Positions 1 through 49,052 of a DNA stretch of 64,000 bases are shown here, piece by piece. Within the stretch, counting starts at the first letter, position 1. Every line of letters begins with the position of its first letter. The stretch is from Lates calcarifer (Eukaryota; Chordata; Actinopteri; Centropomidae), in the NCBI RefSeq assembly GCF_001640805.2, contig NC_066833.1, forward strand, positions 2,660,243 through 2,724,242. Direction: 5' to 3'. The notes beneath the pieces were generated by a model, which saw only the letters and a program-made list of their open reading frames with translations, did not search any database and was not told the DNA's origin. The translations under genes and the position numbers were made by a program.

Positions 1-2
1 AA

Positions 3-36683
<36,681 letters not shown>

Positions 36684-36839
36684 TCAGCCATGTGGGGACA
36701 GTGGAAACAAGATTTAAAGCACACACTGACATGCTATATACATTATACATTGTGTTTTGCATTTGTGTTGTGCTGTTCTGTATGTACGTATGTTTGGCTC
36801 ATATTGTATACCTGTCTAACCTTGTTAGAAAACAGTTAC

Positions 36840-37080
36840 TTAAACACATCCAGCACATTCGTCAGTCCACTGTTTGGCTTTGATCGCCAACAAATCCTGG
36901 TGGAAATATCTGACTCTAAAGCTCCACTGTGTTCACCAGCTGCTGTTTGGTGCTGAGCCGGTAACATACAGTCAGGTGTTACCCAGTCTGCAGAGGCTTG
37001 AAAACTGCACTGAGGTTTTATGCGCAGACCAGTGAACCTCAGTTCAACACCTTTGCTACCAATTCCCATCTCTCTCTCTT
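36840..37080. repeat. Possible MITE fragment
   Basis: TGGAAATATCTGACTCTAAA, GCTCCACTGTGTTCACCAGC and TGTTTGGTGCTGAGCCGGTA are words of a short element I recognise from teleost genomes. Ends are not definable here. Confidence 0.4.
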
Positions 37081-38790
37081 CTTGTTTCCTGTCATTTCTC
37101 TACTGTCCACTCTCAAATAGAGGCCCAAAAAACAAAAAAGGAGAAAAAAATTAGCTGAAATAATTAATTAATGTTATGACCGTAATGTTGCGATATGACA
37201 GCCGCACCCAGTAGATAATAATTTTGAATGAATGCCCATCCCTGACTGAAAAAATAAATAAAGTCAATGTACCACTACCCCTCCCTGTTCCCCTTATTAC
37301 ATCGTCTCCTCCCACTACTTGAGGCATCAAAGTTATGTAAAAACACCGACCCAACGGACATAGAAGAAGATTACAGAGGCTGAGCGTGGCTTCTGCTTGT
37401 TCTCCGCACAACACTGTGAGTAGCAGCATATCAGCACATGCAGAGAAGCCATAGGTGCACTTTGGTTCTCATTGCTGAGGTTAGACAGTTCACACACTGA
37501 ATCGTGCCTCCTGTGGAGGGAGTGTATCATCCCATTCAGTCAGTGGGATAAAGAGAGAGGTCTACAACTCAAGGTCTGCAGGTTGGAATTAATAAGGCAG
37601 CAGTGCAGGGTTACAGTGCAGTACACATCAATAAAGACCTTGGCTACAACTGTACTTACAACACTTGGGAAATGGGCTTGAACTAACCTGTAAACACTAC
37701 GGAATAATGTGTGTGCACGAGAAAGTGAATGAGTCGGGAAGATGAGGTTTAGCAGCAGGGAGGAGGGAGAGGAGACTGTGCAGATAAATGAAGCAAAGGT
37801 TCTTGTGTAAGAATAGACACACAGGCAAAACATGCTGGCAGCAGCAGGCTCATAATCCCATTCATCCACCTTATATACCTGCTTATTCCTGGAAGTGAAA
37901 CATCCCGGACAGGTCAGCTGGCACTCACTGTCATGAGACAGTGTCACACTGTAGCTGTGTTTAGCTGTCATGAAGTTATTTGTGGACGGTGGTGATGAGC
38001 TTTAATGATCTGGATTAACAGGCCATGAGATAATCATAAAGTATATGTGTGTGGGGGCTGAATACCACACAGGCATCAGGCTGGGGATCATCGGACATGT
38101 TCGAATAGTTGATACTGAACCATTCTGATACCCGAGTTTTGGTATTTCCAATTCAGGGGAGTGGTGTGCCTGTAGCAGCATGCACTATACTGATTTTACT
38201 GATACAAGTCAAAGTTATGAATGCACCAGTTTCATCATAAGGAAGAAGAGAGGAAGGCTTTATGGCATCTGTCTCTAAGCTGCTGGAGCTATGTAAATCT
38301 ACTCTCCAGTCCTATCAGGTTAGAAAATTAATGTTGTGATTATTGGACAGATGTAACATCCTTGTTAGCTACTTTGTGGGATTATGTGCTGTGGTCTGTT
38401 CCACAAACCATCTAACTGTGGATTTAAGAGCCTGTTTCTGCTGAAAAATGCATGTTGCAGTTTCCTGAGTCTAAGGTTCTGTCTTCAGGTGACTTGTTTT
38501 CAAATCAGAAGATCAATGCTGATATCTTGGTTCACACACACACATTCAAACACCATGCTCCTAGTTTGACTGCATGGGCGTGTGAAGTGGAGTGAATAAA
38601 AAGCAGTTATGTCACTGTGAGTACGTTGCTCTTTTACCTCCCTGTGTTTCTGTTGCTTTTCATCTCTTTCATATTCTCGTCTCTGTCCTGTGGGTGAACT
38701 GGGGAAACACTGCAGTCAGCTGGGTTCACCAGCAGAGCACCTTTTAACTAGCGGAGATACACAGCAGCCCCCCAACAAACACTCACATGC

Positions 38791-38804
38791 ACACACACAC
38801 ACAC
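38791..38804. repeat. Short (CA)n microsatellite
   Basis: Seven units. Confidence 0.75.
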
Positions 38805-38976
38805 AACCTGCAGCCTTCTGCGAATTACCCATCCCACAGCAAATTGCACTCAGCACAACCTCAGTGGTAACGTAAAAGCACTCATTTCACAGCTAAACAA
38901 AACACCACCCCTGGTTGCAGCAGACAGCACAGTGCTAAACTGGCTGGGGTTTGAACACAAACCATGCTGCTCCAGT

Positions 38977-38978
<2 letters not shown>

Positions 38979-39025
<47 letters not shown>

Positions 39026-39033
39026 TGCGTGTG
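38979..39033. repeat. (GT)n microsatellite with imperfect tail
   Basis: About eighteen GT units, then GTGTGCGTGCGTGTGT. Confidence 0.9.
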
Positions 39034-39147
39034 TATGTGGAGTCTTTGTGCACAAACACAGACTGGTTGAACAGATGGTGATCAAGCTAAAGCTGCTTAG
39101 CGTCAGAAGGGTGAGGTAGGACGGCACCGTGCCCAAACACGCAGGAG

Positions 39148-39199
39148 ACACACACACACACACACACGAGCATTTCCACACACACACACACACACACAT
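39148..39199. repeat. Two adjacent (CA)n blocks
   Basis: Two runs of about ten CA units separated by GAGCATTTC. Confidence 0.85.
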
Positions 39200-40424
39200 A
39201 GATCAAACTGCAGACTGAAATACACACTATGAGAAAGTGTCACTGAGTAAACTGCCACTTTGACCAGGGGGGAGTATGGCGTTTTCTCTGCTGTGTGTGC
39301 ATGCATGCAGCCATCTCTGGCTCTAATCACACACACACAGAAACAAACACAGGCCACTGGGTCACCAGTTTAATGAGCAGGAACATTTCTCGGTTTCCCC
39401 AGTATCACATGACAGGTATTTATTTTACAGGCTGCTTCAAAGTGCAATTAACCAACACACACGTAAGTAAGGAGGCAAATTCCACATTAACCTGCCAAAA
39501 TCCATCTGTTCCTCCATCAGTCCGTCCACTCATCCACTGATAAGTCATTGATTGGTTAGGTAAATAGGTTACATACATATACAACTGTCAACCCATTTAT
39601 TAAAGACACAATCTATGATGCTGATACAGATTTAGCAGATTTTGACTCTGTACACAGCGACTGGAAAGAAATGAAAGAGACAAAATGATAGCTTTCTTCC
39701 AGCTTTTTCTAAAGCCTTCTGGACAGCGAAGAGCCGAGCTCTGTGGGGAAATCTCCAGCTCCAACTGAAAGATAACATCAGCTGGCAAACAATGAATTTG
39801 TCAATTTCAGGAAGTCAGCACTTAGAGCCAAATGAAAAGTCTATCTGAGATTAAACTCCAGCAGGAGTATGCTTCAACCTAAACTTTGTTGGAGCAGGTA
39901 CATTGGGTCAAAGTGCTCTCATTAGTAATGCAGTCAAGTCCTCTGCTGCGTTATCTCCCTCCATGCTACAGTCCAGTCACTTCACCTCTGTCCCCCCATC
40001 GCAGCGCAGCAAATGTCAGGCCTTGCTCGAGGCTTCGCTCGGTACAACGGCGAACAAGAGGCCCTGGAGGAGCCGGGAGGACGGAGGAAAGACAGGCGAG
40101 GTGGGCAGTGACGTGAAAAAATACTGTGCTCTGAATACGCAGCTTACTCGAGGAAATATAAAAAAGAAACCTGATAGTAAAAAAGTAGGTGAGACCAGGA
40201 GAAGCAGAGAGTGAGCAGGGCCTGAGCGATCATTCAATTTACTGAAAAAGACAGTGAGTATGGATTCCAGGAGAAAAGCTCTTAAATATAAATCAAACAG
40301 GTGACACTTCATCAGACAGCAACAGTGAGTCGGCTGCAGGACCACTGCATCTTCATGTTTTATTAAAGTTGAAGCTGATGACAGTCTTTGTCCTATAAAT
40401 ATACGATTAAAACCTTTATGATTA

Positions 40425-40700
40425 GAGCTGAAATGATCAATCCTTCATGCCAAGTCACTTCATGCCATTTTAAGCCACTGATTTGCTGAATTTTTTAGAC
40501 TTCTCTGATGTAAATAAAATACCTTTGGGTTTGGAATCATGACTTACTAAAGTATAACAAGGACTTGAATGTTGCCAAGAAATGTGACGGGAAGAGATCT
40601 TTAATACTTCAGGATATATCTAATTATTTAGATCATTTATGCCGTTTTTTAAACAGAAATGCAAAGTATATATACATTTTGTCTTTCTCTATTTATATTT
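40425..40700. repeat. AT-rich dispersed family, degenerate copy
   Basis: GAGCTGAAATGATCAATC and ACCTTTGGGTTTGGAATCAT fit the family, but the remainder is much diverged. Confidence 0.35.
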
Positions 40701-41884
40701 CTGTTGACTGAATATCTCCTGGTTCTCAACTGTTCAGACAAAACTAGACATCTGAAGACCTGATCTTGGATTCATTACTTTCAATAGCCATGAAAAATAG
40801 CCTACTTGCAATCATTTCCTATATTGAACTTGTATTTTTCAGGGAAATTATTTCCTAACTAGAAGGTTTACTGGAAAGAACCATGTAATTTGGTGATAAA
40901 CAGAGACAAAGTCCTGAGAGAACTGTAAATATGTTTGAGGGCTGATTGATTAGTTTGTGTCCTAAGGTAGAAGGAGATGAGTTAAACAGCTTTTCATTAC
41001 ATGTCTACATATGTCTACCCAGGATGCATTCAGACACAGTGCTGAGTGTAGGTCACCTGAGTTTTAACAGAGAGCCCAACACACTGTCACTGTGGTCATG
41101 TGTGTAACGTCAGGTTGTAGTTACACACATGCAGCAGTCACAGTGAAGTGGAGCATGAGCCATCATGTAGCCTGTGTATTGATTAAAACAGAGGTGTATC
41201 TGAGGGTGATGGACAGCTGATCTACCTCCTCTGTTTTTCTGTTTTATTATGATGCATGTTGAGCTGACCTGCCGTGTGCTGACTAAATGACTTTAGGTTA
41301 TGTTCATTTATATATACGGTACACTGTATATGTGACATTGTAAAGGCTTACAGTGCTGACAGGAAGTTCCTATCTCCACCATGATCGCCTGTTCCTCCTT
41401 TGGGATTTCTAAATTCTGTAATATACCTTTATACCATGATACCGACCAGTTATCATGTTTTTGTATTCATTTCACCCACATTAATTTACTGTGAATATGT
41501 GTGTGTGTGTGTAGCAAAGAGGTGCTGTGAGCAGCCTGAGCAAGAATTAAGAAAGAGGTTTAAGAAGCACAATCTCCCGCACACATCAGGCTCGCAATAC
41601 TGCAAAGAAGGAAAGATTAACTTTAGAAATCTGTCAGAGGAGACGAGGTGAAGGAAGGCAGACGGGGGGACAGCGCGGTGGGGGTGGGTGGAGGCACTGC
41701 TTTGAACCGCAGACGGCTCAAGTGGCGGAACAGGGCGTCTTGGAAGAAATCAACTGTACATGGAGGAGCCATTCTGGCTTTGAATGGGACTCAGCTGCAC
41801 ACAGCATCTGCCATTATGGCTCTGAATAGACATCAGCTGCACATGGAACTGTTCTGATGATTCCTGCACTTTAGCCACCCTTAC

Positions 41885-41975
41885 TAAAATAACAGGAAGA
41901 GGGTGAGGGAGGGGGAGAGGAGGTGGAGGGGAGACAGAAAGAAGAGAGACATGGACAGGAAGAGAAGAGAAGCAG
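41885..41975. repeat. Purine-rich low-complexity tract
   Basis: GGAGGTGGAGGGGAG-type sequence, nearly all purine on the plus strand. Confidence 0.6.
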
Positions 41976-44400
41976 GGTGAGTCCCTAACCCAGATTTTAC
42001 TCTACTGTTTTGGAGTTCATCCATAGTGTGAGCAAGGCTACATGCACACACTGCATGAGATACCACTGAGTGTCAGTGAATCATGGAGGCAGGGTTGACT
42101 GAGGTTACTCAATATTTGTTGGTCTCATTATATCAAGATGTTGACTTAAAACCTTTTTTTCCAAGGATTATTATGATGTATTATCTTATTATTGTCGACT
42201 AATTACATGAAATGACTGTTTCAAGGTCACAACACGCTGATTACCTTCTCTAATTTCTCGTCTGTGCTGTGCATTTATCTAATAAAAGTGCTGATCATTG
42301 TCGTGGAAATCTTTAACTCCACTTTAACCTTTCAACACACTGACAACAAGACGTGCAAAGGCTTGGAATAAGACCATTACCTCTACTACACACACAGTGC
42401 ACTTATAGTGTAGAATTACTGTATTAAAAAATTGAATACCCATTGTTATGCGTGGAAGATATTGTATGGTTATCAGGCGTTATCTCCCCAAGTGAAGGCC
42501 GAAAAGATGAAATTATAGCATGTACAGTGTGCAAATGCCATTATTGATGTTTTATATAATGTGCATTTTATATTCAATGTAAAACAAAACCTGACAAGCC
42601 TGTACAGTTTTAAATAGGACAGTCACGAATGAGCTCTGCTACTGGCTCTATAATTAATTCATTGTGATGTGGCCACTTCTTTGCTAATTGCTGTCGGCTT
42701 CGGTCGCAGTAATAAGAAGACTTTTGTTCCATTTCTGATCATCTCTCCTCATTCACTTGTCCTCTCTTAATTTCTCTCACTGTTCCTTCTGGACACGCAC
42801 TGGCAATGAGAGATGAAAGCACTGAGCTGAAGTACATCCAAGTGTGTGTCTGTGTTAACTATACAGACTAGAGATGATCTTGTTGCAGCTTTGGTACAGT
42901 TCAGGGGAATCAGAATAAAGTCCTGGGTTTCATTTCTTTCAGAGTAGGGGAAGGTGTGGAGGGAATAGAATAAAGCAGAGTAGAATAAAGTGCCCTTTGG
43001 GTCTTACAACATGCACCAGATGTACTGTACTCTTGGCGCTGCATAATCAATTACTGTCAATTTAAGTAACTTAACAAAGAAGCACGTGCATCAATATCTG
43101 TGCGACTCCTGAGAGAAACAAGAGTTTTCACTGCAGTGATGTAGCGGGTTGAACCAGCTGAGGTTAGTCATGTTTCTGCTACAGTGGTCAGGAAATAAAG
43201 CTAATTCGTCCAGTATACACAAAATAATTGTACATTTATATAAACTACAGGTTTTACAATGTGTATGTAATCCAACTCTCTTCAAGTATTACCCTATATC
43301 ACACAGTATATACGCAAGGAAACAAAGAAAGGAACAACTGAACCAGGTAAATTTGGTGTCGTCTGAAAGGCCTCATTGAGAAATAAGTTCCTGTAAAATT
43401 TTGTGTCCCTAGCTGCTTCCTAGAGAGAACAGACACACAAACACAAACCGCTCTCCAGTTATAGCAGTAGGATGCGGGGGCGAGTGAGGAGAATCGTCTG
43501 CCAGTGTAAAAAGTAAATACTTGTGACCTTTAGTTCCACAGTTCACAGGAATAAGCAGTTAATGACCACACACTCCTGACCTCTACTCTCTGCACCTCAG
43601 CTGACCTCACAGGTAGGAGGTGTTGCTATAACCCGGGACCTTAATCTGTTGATATATAAATGACTCTGTGAGAGGATGTGGGGGAAAAGGCTCGGGAGAG
43701 AGAGAGAAAAGCATTTGCTGCATTCCACGTCAGTGTAACCAAGGGGAATTTACGACAACATCAAAAAGATAGGGTGCCCTATATTGCATGCCATCTATCT
43801 GCATCTTCGTGTGTGTATTGCTGTAGTAAAAGGTGATTTGCAGGCCGCACTCCTTCCCAACTTCATAGTACATCAATCACCCGGTGTCTCATTCCGTAAA
43901 TGTCACCAGCTTTACGAGACACACAAGTCCAGAGCATCACTCAGCGCTCAGACTACGCCCTGATGGGCCAACCTGTGGCGAGGACAGCTCCACTTGGGCA
44001 CACGTGTGTCAGTCAGGTCATCAGAAACAACAGAAGAGGAAGTTGCACTAAGCTGCTTTGCATCAGGCTGGTCGATGGAGATGGCAGTCACGTTCTCTTA
44101 ATTAGAACAAAACAAAACAAATGAATAATCTGATCTTGACAGAGAGAAGGAAACAGTTCATGCATTCAGAGGAACCAAAGATAAACAGAAAACAGAGATA
44201 ATCTAGAAATAATCTCAGCCTCACTCTCATCACTGAAAGCTGTGCACAACGAGACTGAGGTGAGGCAAATGAATAGGAACAGAAAAGCTCAGGGCTTCAC
44301 GCTCTCAGAGACTTAATGAAACTTCAGCCTGAAGGAAACAATTAAAGTCAATCAACGCTAAATGAATGTCATTAACATGTTTACACCTCCTGGAGAGCCT

Positions 44401-44401
<1 letters not shown>

Positions 44402-44457
<56 letters not shown>
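44402..44457. repeat. (GA)28 microsatellite
   Basis: An uninterrupted run of about 28 GA units, the longest pure dinucleotide run other than the (CA)n at 19640. Pure homopurine/homopyrimidine mirror symmetry makes triplex formation possible. Confidence 0.92.
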
Positions 44458-44460
<3 letters not shown>

Positions 44461-44517
44461 AGGGGCACGGAGATAAGACAAACAGATGTTGTGTCCGAAG
44501 TCACTTTGTTTAGCTGC

Positions 44518-44826
44518 CTCACAGTTCACACACAGAGCAGTGTGGCAAGCTGTAAACTTCACAACCGAGTCTCATCTTAAAATGACCAAACCACAAAACT
44601 GTGATGGAAACGAAGGGCAGCACGACTTGTTTCTGTTGGCTCCTACAATACTCTCAGCCTTGGTGTCAGGTGTTACGCCAAGTTCTGCCCGCCTGCCGAG
44701 AGCAGTATGCCCATCGTGGGAACAAGCACAACTAAACTGGCTGACAACACCATCAGCAGCCCAGCAGGAGACACACTTCGATGTGCAGTAGGATTTCATG
44801 ACTGAAAAAATATCTTGGTTTTGAAC
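44518..44826. repeat. Dispersed family C, copy 2 (longest)
   Basis: Adds an upstream half to the shared core: AGAGCAGTGTGGCAAGCTGT matches the matching part of copy 1. TTTCTGTTGGCTCCTACAAT matches copy 3. The core GACAACACCATCAGCAGCCC and AGTAGGATTTCATGACTGA is common to all three. Confidence 0.65.
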
Positions 44827-46099
44827 AGCCAAATATGATTAACTGACAAAACTCTGAACTGGGTACAGCCCAACCTAAGTCAGTCCCTATTTTCGGACTT
44901 TTAGGAATTGCTGGTCCAATCCACTCCTGAGGAGCAGCATCTATCAAGATCCTGCTCTGAACAACAGTGATAAGAGATTGATTGACCGATCAACTGATCT
45001 CACACCATCTTTACGCCCTGGAAAAGCAAGAGTAAGTAACTTGTGGACAGGTGATGGACATCTTTGACTGACTCTTTCTTTTCCTTTCTGTCTCTCTCAG
45101 CCATGTAGAAACCAAACACACATTGATTCAGTTGTTGACAGTGAAGCTTCACTCAGCCAGCCGTCGCAGTTGCCTTTTAACTCTCTCACATAAAATAATT
45201 TATGGTAAAGTGACAAAAAAATTGGAGCAAAAGTGGTGTACATCTGACACAAATGCTGTTTGGTACATTGGGGACACAGACACAGAGAACAGAGGCAGCT
45301 CTGATGGTGTGCAGAGAAAATTCATGAGTATGCAGTTTATGAACAAAGCGGAGAGAGAGAGAAAAACAACACAAAGCCCTACCTGCCCCTGAGTGAACAA
45401 CACACAAAAGCAAAGACAGTGGAGAAAGAGCAAGTTAGAGAATACAAACACACAGAGGGAGGAATAGAGATGGCCTGAGGGTGGACACAACAATAGATCT
45501 TGTGTTTAATGGAGGCCAACTGAGCAATGAGAATGATAATGATTCATAATAAGTCATCAGGCTGTCCTCAATACTCTCCCCCCCTTATTTAAAGAACATA
45601 CCGTCTGTAATGCTAGATTATAGTGCTCTTAGCAGACTAATAACCACTGACCTATATTTATTGTGAACGGTCCCTTCATGCTTTGAAAAAGCATTTGTGT
45701 ATATATATTAAAGCTGGACCTTGTGAGCATTTACACAGCGTCAGGGGTTTAATTAACATTTTTTCAGGTTGATAATTTAGCCAAGGTCACACTTCTTGTC
45801 AGTCAGACTTTAAAAAGTTATGGCCCTGGATCACTGTAACTGTGAGAGAAGCCAGCTGAAAATAAGCACAAGTTAGATTTTCCTCTAAGGCCTTTAGAGA
45901 TAACTTTCATTCAGTAGCTTAAGAGCTTTACGTTAAAATGACACAGATAACCGTCTTATAAGGAATATTCTCCTCTCCCTCACAGCATATCATCTGATCT
46001 GCTTTAAGGTGATGACTGGCTGGTTTGACTGAAGGAAAGCAACACAGATGGAGGAGTTTACAGATGGCAAGTCAGTGAGGGATCATGTTCTTTTCTTAT

Positions 46100-46520
46100 T
46101 TACTTCATCGATTAATTGGCTGATCATTTTCACAATTATTTGATTAATCATTTAATCAATTAATTCTTCAGATTGCCTGTTTTTTCTAATCAACAGTCCA
46201 AAGCCCTCCAATATCCAGTTTACTGTCATAGGAAGATGGAAAATCTTGACATTTGAGAAACTGGAACCAGTGGAAATGTTTTTTAAAATGTGTTTAAAAC
46301 AATTACTGATTTTCAAAATGTTCTTTTATTCGTTTTCTGTCACTCAACTAATCCAAAAGAGATGTTTTTCTGACCAACAATCCAGCAGAAAGCAGAAAAT
46401 CTTCACATTTAAGAAGCTGGGTGCAGCAAATATTTGGTACGTTTGCTTCAGAAATGACAGAAAAAATAAATCGATTATGAAAAAGTTACAGGTGCATTTT
46501 CTATCAAACAGCTGAATAAC
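46100..46520. repeat. AT-rich dispersed family, one long or two tandem copies
   Basis: CATCGATTAATTGGCTGATC, CAGTCCAAAGCCCTCCAATA, ATATCCAGTTTACTGTCATA and TTGAGAAACTGGAACCAG appear in family order. A second AGAAGCTGGGTGCAGCAAAT block and AATAAATCGATTATGA follow. Confidence 0.6.
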
Positions 46521-47104
46521 TGTTGTTGTGACAAGGAGCACTGTTCAAAGGAAGTGAGGCATTTCAAATATTTATCAACAGGATAAATAAGAAAAAAATA
46601 TTCTGCTGTACCAGAATCATGATATTCACAGTACGTCAACACTTTAGGCCAGTGGGTGCAGGTATCAGCATTTTAATATGTCACTGTTTGTGCTTTATGT
46701 TTTTACTTATCTCTTATGTTTTTTATTTCTGTAAATACTCATTACAACTGATGTTTTTCCTTCAATACACCTTACCTCCTACCTACACTGATGTTTTAAT
46801 GTCTTTACCACTTTTCCACACAGTCACAGAAACACAGAGCATCTCTCTTGCTGCTGACAGCTCTGACAGCTAAAGAGTCAATCACAGTAAAAAGCAGAGG
46901 CGTTACACCTGCGTGTGTGTTGGAGCACTGAATGGAGTCGCTCTGCGTCGCACTGCCCTCTGTTTCCATCATGGTTTTGTAATTTTGAGACAAAACTTGA
47001 AGTGTTTAGGTTTACAACATGCTGTGCTTCTATGCTGCCTCCCTGTGTACAATGAAAAACAATGAAAAAACATAAGATAAAAAATAATGATTCCAATCAT
47101 TGAT

Positions 47105-47215
47105 GTTTAGGATGCAGCCCAAACACCAAAAATACTCAATGTAATATAATGTAGGACCAAGAGAGGAAGCAAATTCTCACACTGGAAAACCTGGAACTAC
47201 CACATGTCTATTGCT
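47105..47215. repeat. AT-rich dispersed family, fragment
   Basis: AATGTAATATAATGTAGGAC followed by GAGGAAGCAAATTCTCACAC matches the fragment at 61450-61560. Confidence 0.45.
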
Positions 47216-47508
47216 GATCTATCATCATGTCTCCAAAATACATATACACAGACAAATCTGACACTGGTGATGTTTTAAGCTGAATGTGATGCAGACTCCT
47301 GTGAGGACAAGAGCAGCTGAATGAGTCGAGAGACCTCATGAATAGTAGAATAGTGGAAAATCACAGCACATCACACAGTGTGTTCTGACGCGCGCACACG
47401 CACACAATTGCACAACACTGTTTCAGATCATAGCAGGGTTTCTCCTCGTGTGAGGATGAGAGAGGAGCCACCGATATCTCAACAAGTGCAGCCTTTTAGA
47501 GACGTGCT

Positions 47509-47512
<4 letters not shown>

Positions 47513-47548
<36 letters not shown>
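47513..47548. repeat. (GT)n microsatellite
   Basis: About seventeen units. Confidence 0.9.
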
Positions 47549-47551
<3 letters not shown>

Positions 47552-48006
47552 AGTGCTGTGCCAATGGCACAAATTCAATTAAATGTCTGACATTTCCCAG
47601 CATCTGCCCAGGGGCTTCACTGTACAGACACAAGAGCAGAAAATGGGAAACCAGGAAGAACAACTGGGAGAAAGAGAGGGAGGAAAACAGTAGTTAGGGG
47701 AGAGTATGGCCAATCAGCACCCTCCAACGAGGTGAGAGTAAGAAAAAAATCACCTACGCATCAACACCTTTACGCACCCCTCCCCCAGCCAAACATCATC
47801 CTACAGCTTCTTTTTTCTTATTTTCCCATCAGTGGTCGTCTCTGCCTACTCGGGTCTCTGTAACCATGCCGTCATCTCTCCCTCCTCTCTCTGGCAGAGT
47901 GGTTATGTAAGGAGGCAGAGCTCGGCAGCTTATTTACGCTCCCATGGGGCTTAGGCAGAAGCCTGGACATGCCAGCACCTGCAATGCTCATTGGCAGTCC
48001 GCAAAT

Positions 48007-48020
48007 ACACACACACACAC
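48007..48020. repeat. Short (CA)n microsatellite
   Basis: Seven units. Confidence 0.7.
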
Positions 48021-48829
48021 ATTCACACAGAGGGCACTGCAGCAGAGATGACAGGCTTTCCCTAAACCACCACCACCCCCACCTCACAGAGAAGCTAGTC
48101 AGGGTGTAAGATGCTAGTTTGATGTACTCATGCAGTGGTAGCAGTAGCAGGCCACCAGGCTTAGACAGATAAACTGTGTTTGAGATTAGAGGGCAAGCCA
48201 CAGACTTCAGCTGAGGTCTTATGATCAAAGACTGCTTTAATATTTCAGCCATTTTTATCATGAACAGTGAAAATAGTTGAGAGGATGTGGACTCGATTGT
48301 AGGCAGCGATTGTGCACAGCAGTGATATTATACAACTCTGTATTTTACAATGCTCCAAATGTGTTTATTTTGTGTTGTGGCCAAGAAGTGTGTAAACCAG
48401 GGGGCAGCAATATTAGGTTCAATCATGGCCCAACACTGTTATTACTGACAGTGGATTTCTGAGAAATGATGTCCAAGCTCTGCTGCAAACTTTAAAAGTA
48501 ACATTTCAGCTTTTGTTTTTGGCTGAAGTATTTTTGTTTGAGGCCCAGATCTGGACCACAGGCCGCCATAGGCCTACCACTAGTGTGAGTCTTGGTCTTG
48601 GTTTCCTGTAAGTCACACTCAGATGATGTCAGTGATGAGATTAGTGACAACAATAACAACTCTGCAGTAATCAGAAGGTGAATCATGATTCTTTCTGCTC
48701 CGAGAATCAAGGAGCGAGGAACAAGGATACACAAGACTGTCTTACTGGAGAACATGCAGAGATGTGAGTGCCTTTTAACCATTACCTGATTAGTCACGCA
48801 ACAGAAAATAAACTTCAACTATTGTGATA

Positions 48830-49052
48830 ATCAAATCATCATTTTATTGTTATTTTTTAAGCAAAATTGCAAAAAATGTAACAGCTGTCGCTTTCCAAAT
48901 GTGATGTTTTGTTGAGAGTAAAGTGAATATTTTTCTGCCTGAAAACAAGACAGTGGAAAACATCACCTATATTCTAATATATATATGACAAAATGATTCA
49001 TCATAATTGGCAGATAAATAGATCATGAAAATAATCATTAGCTGCGACTGTA
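48830..49052. repeat. AT-rich dispersed family, reverse-oriented copy
   Basis: Ends ATGAAAATAATCATTAGCTG followed by CGACTG, the family terminus. CTTTCCAAATGTGATGTTTT marks the interior. Confidence 0.55.

Noticed and set aside
37540..37971. 143-codon open frame on the minus strand
   Set aside because: Close upstream of cask exon 2 in transcript order, but the translation is Ser/Cys-rich with no homology to CASK or its known alternative exons.
47872..48261. 129-codon open frame on the minus strand
   Set aside because: Low-complexity, no recognisable motif and no splice sites that would place it in cask.
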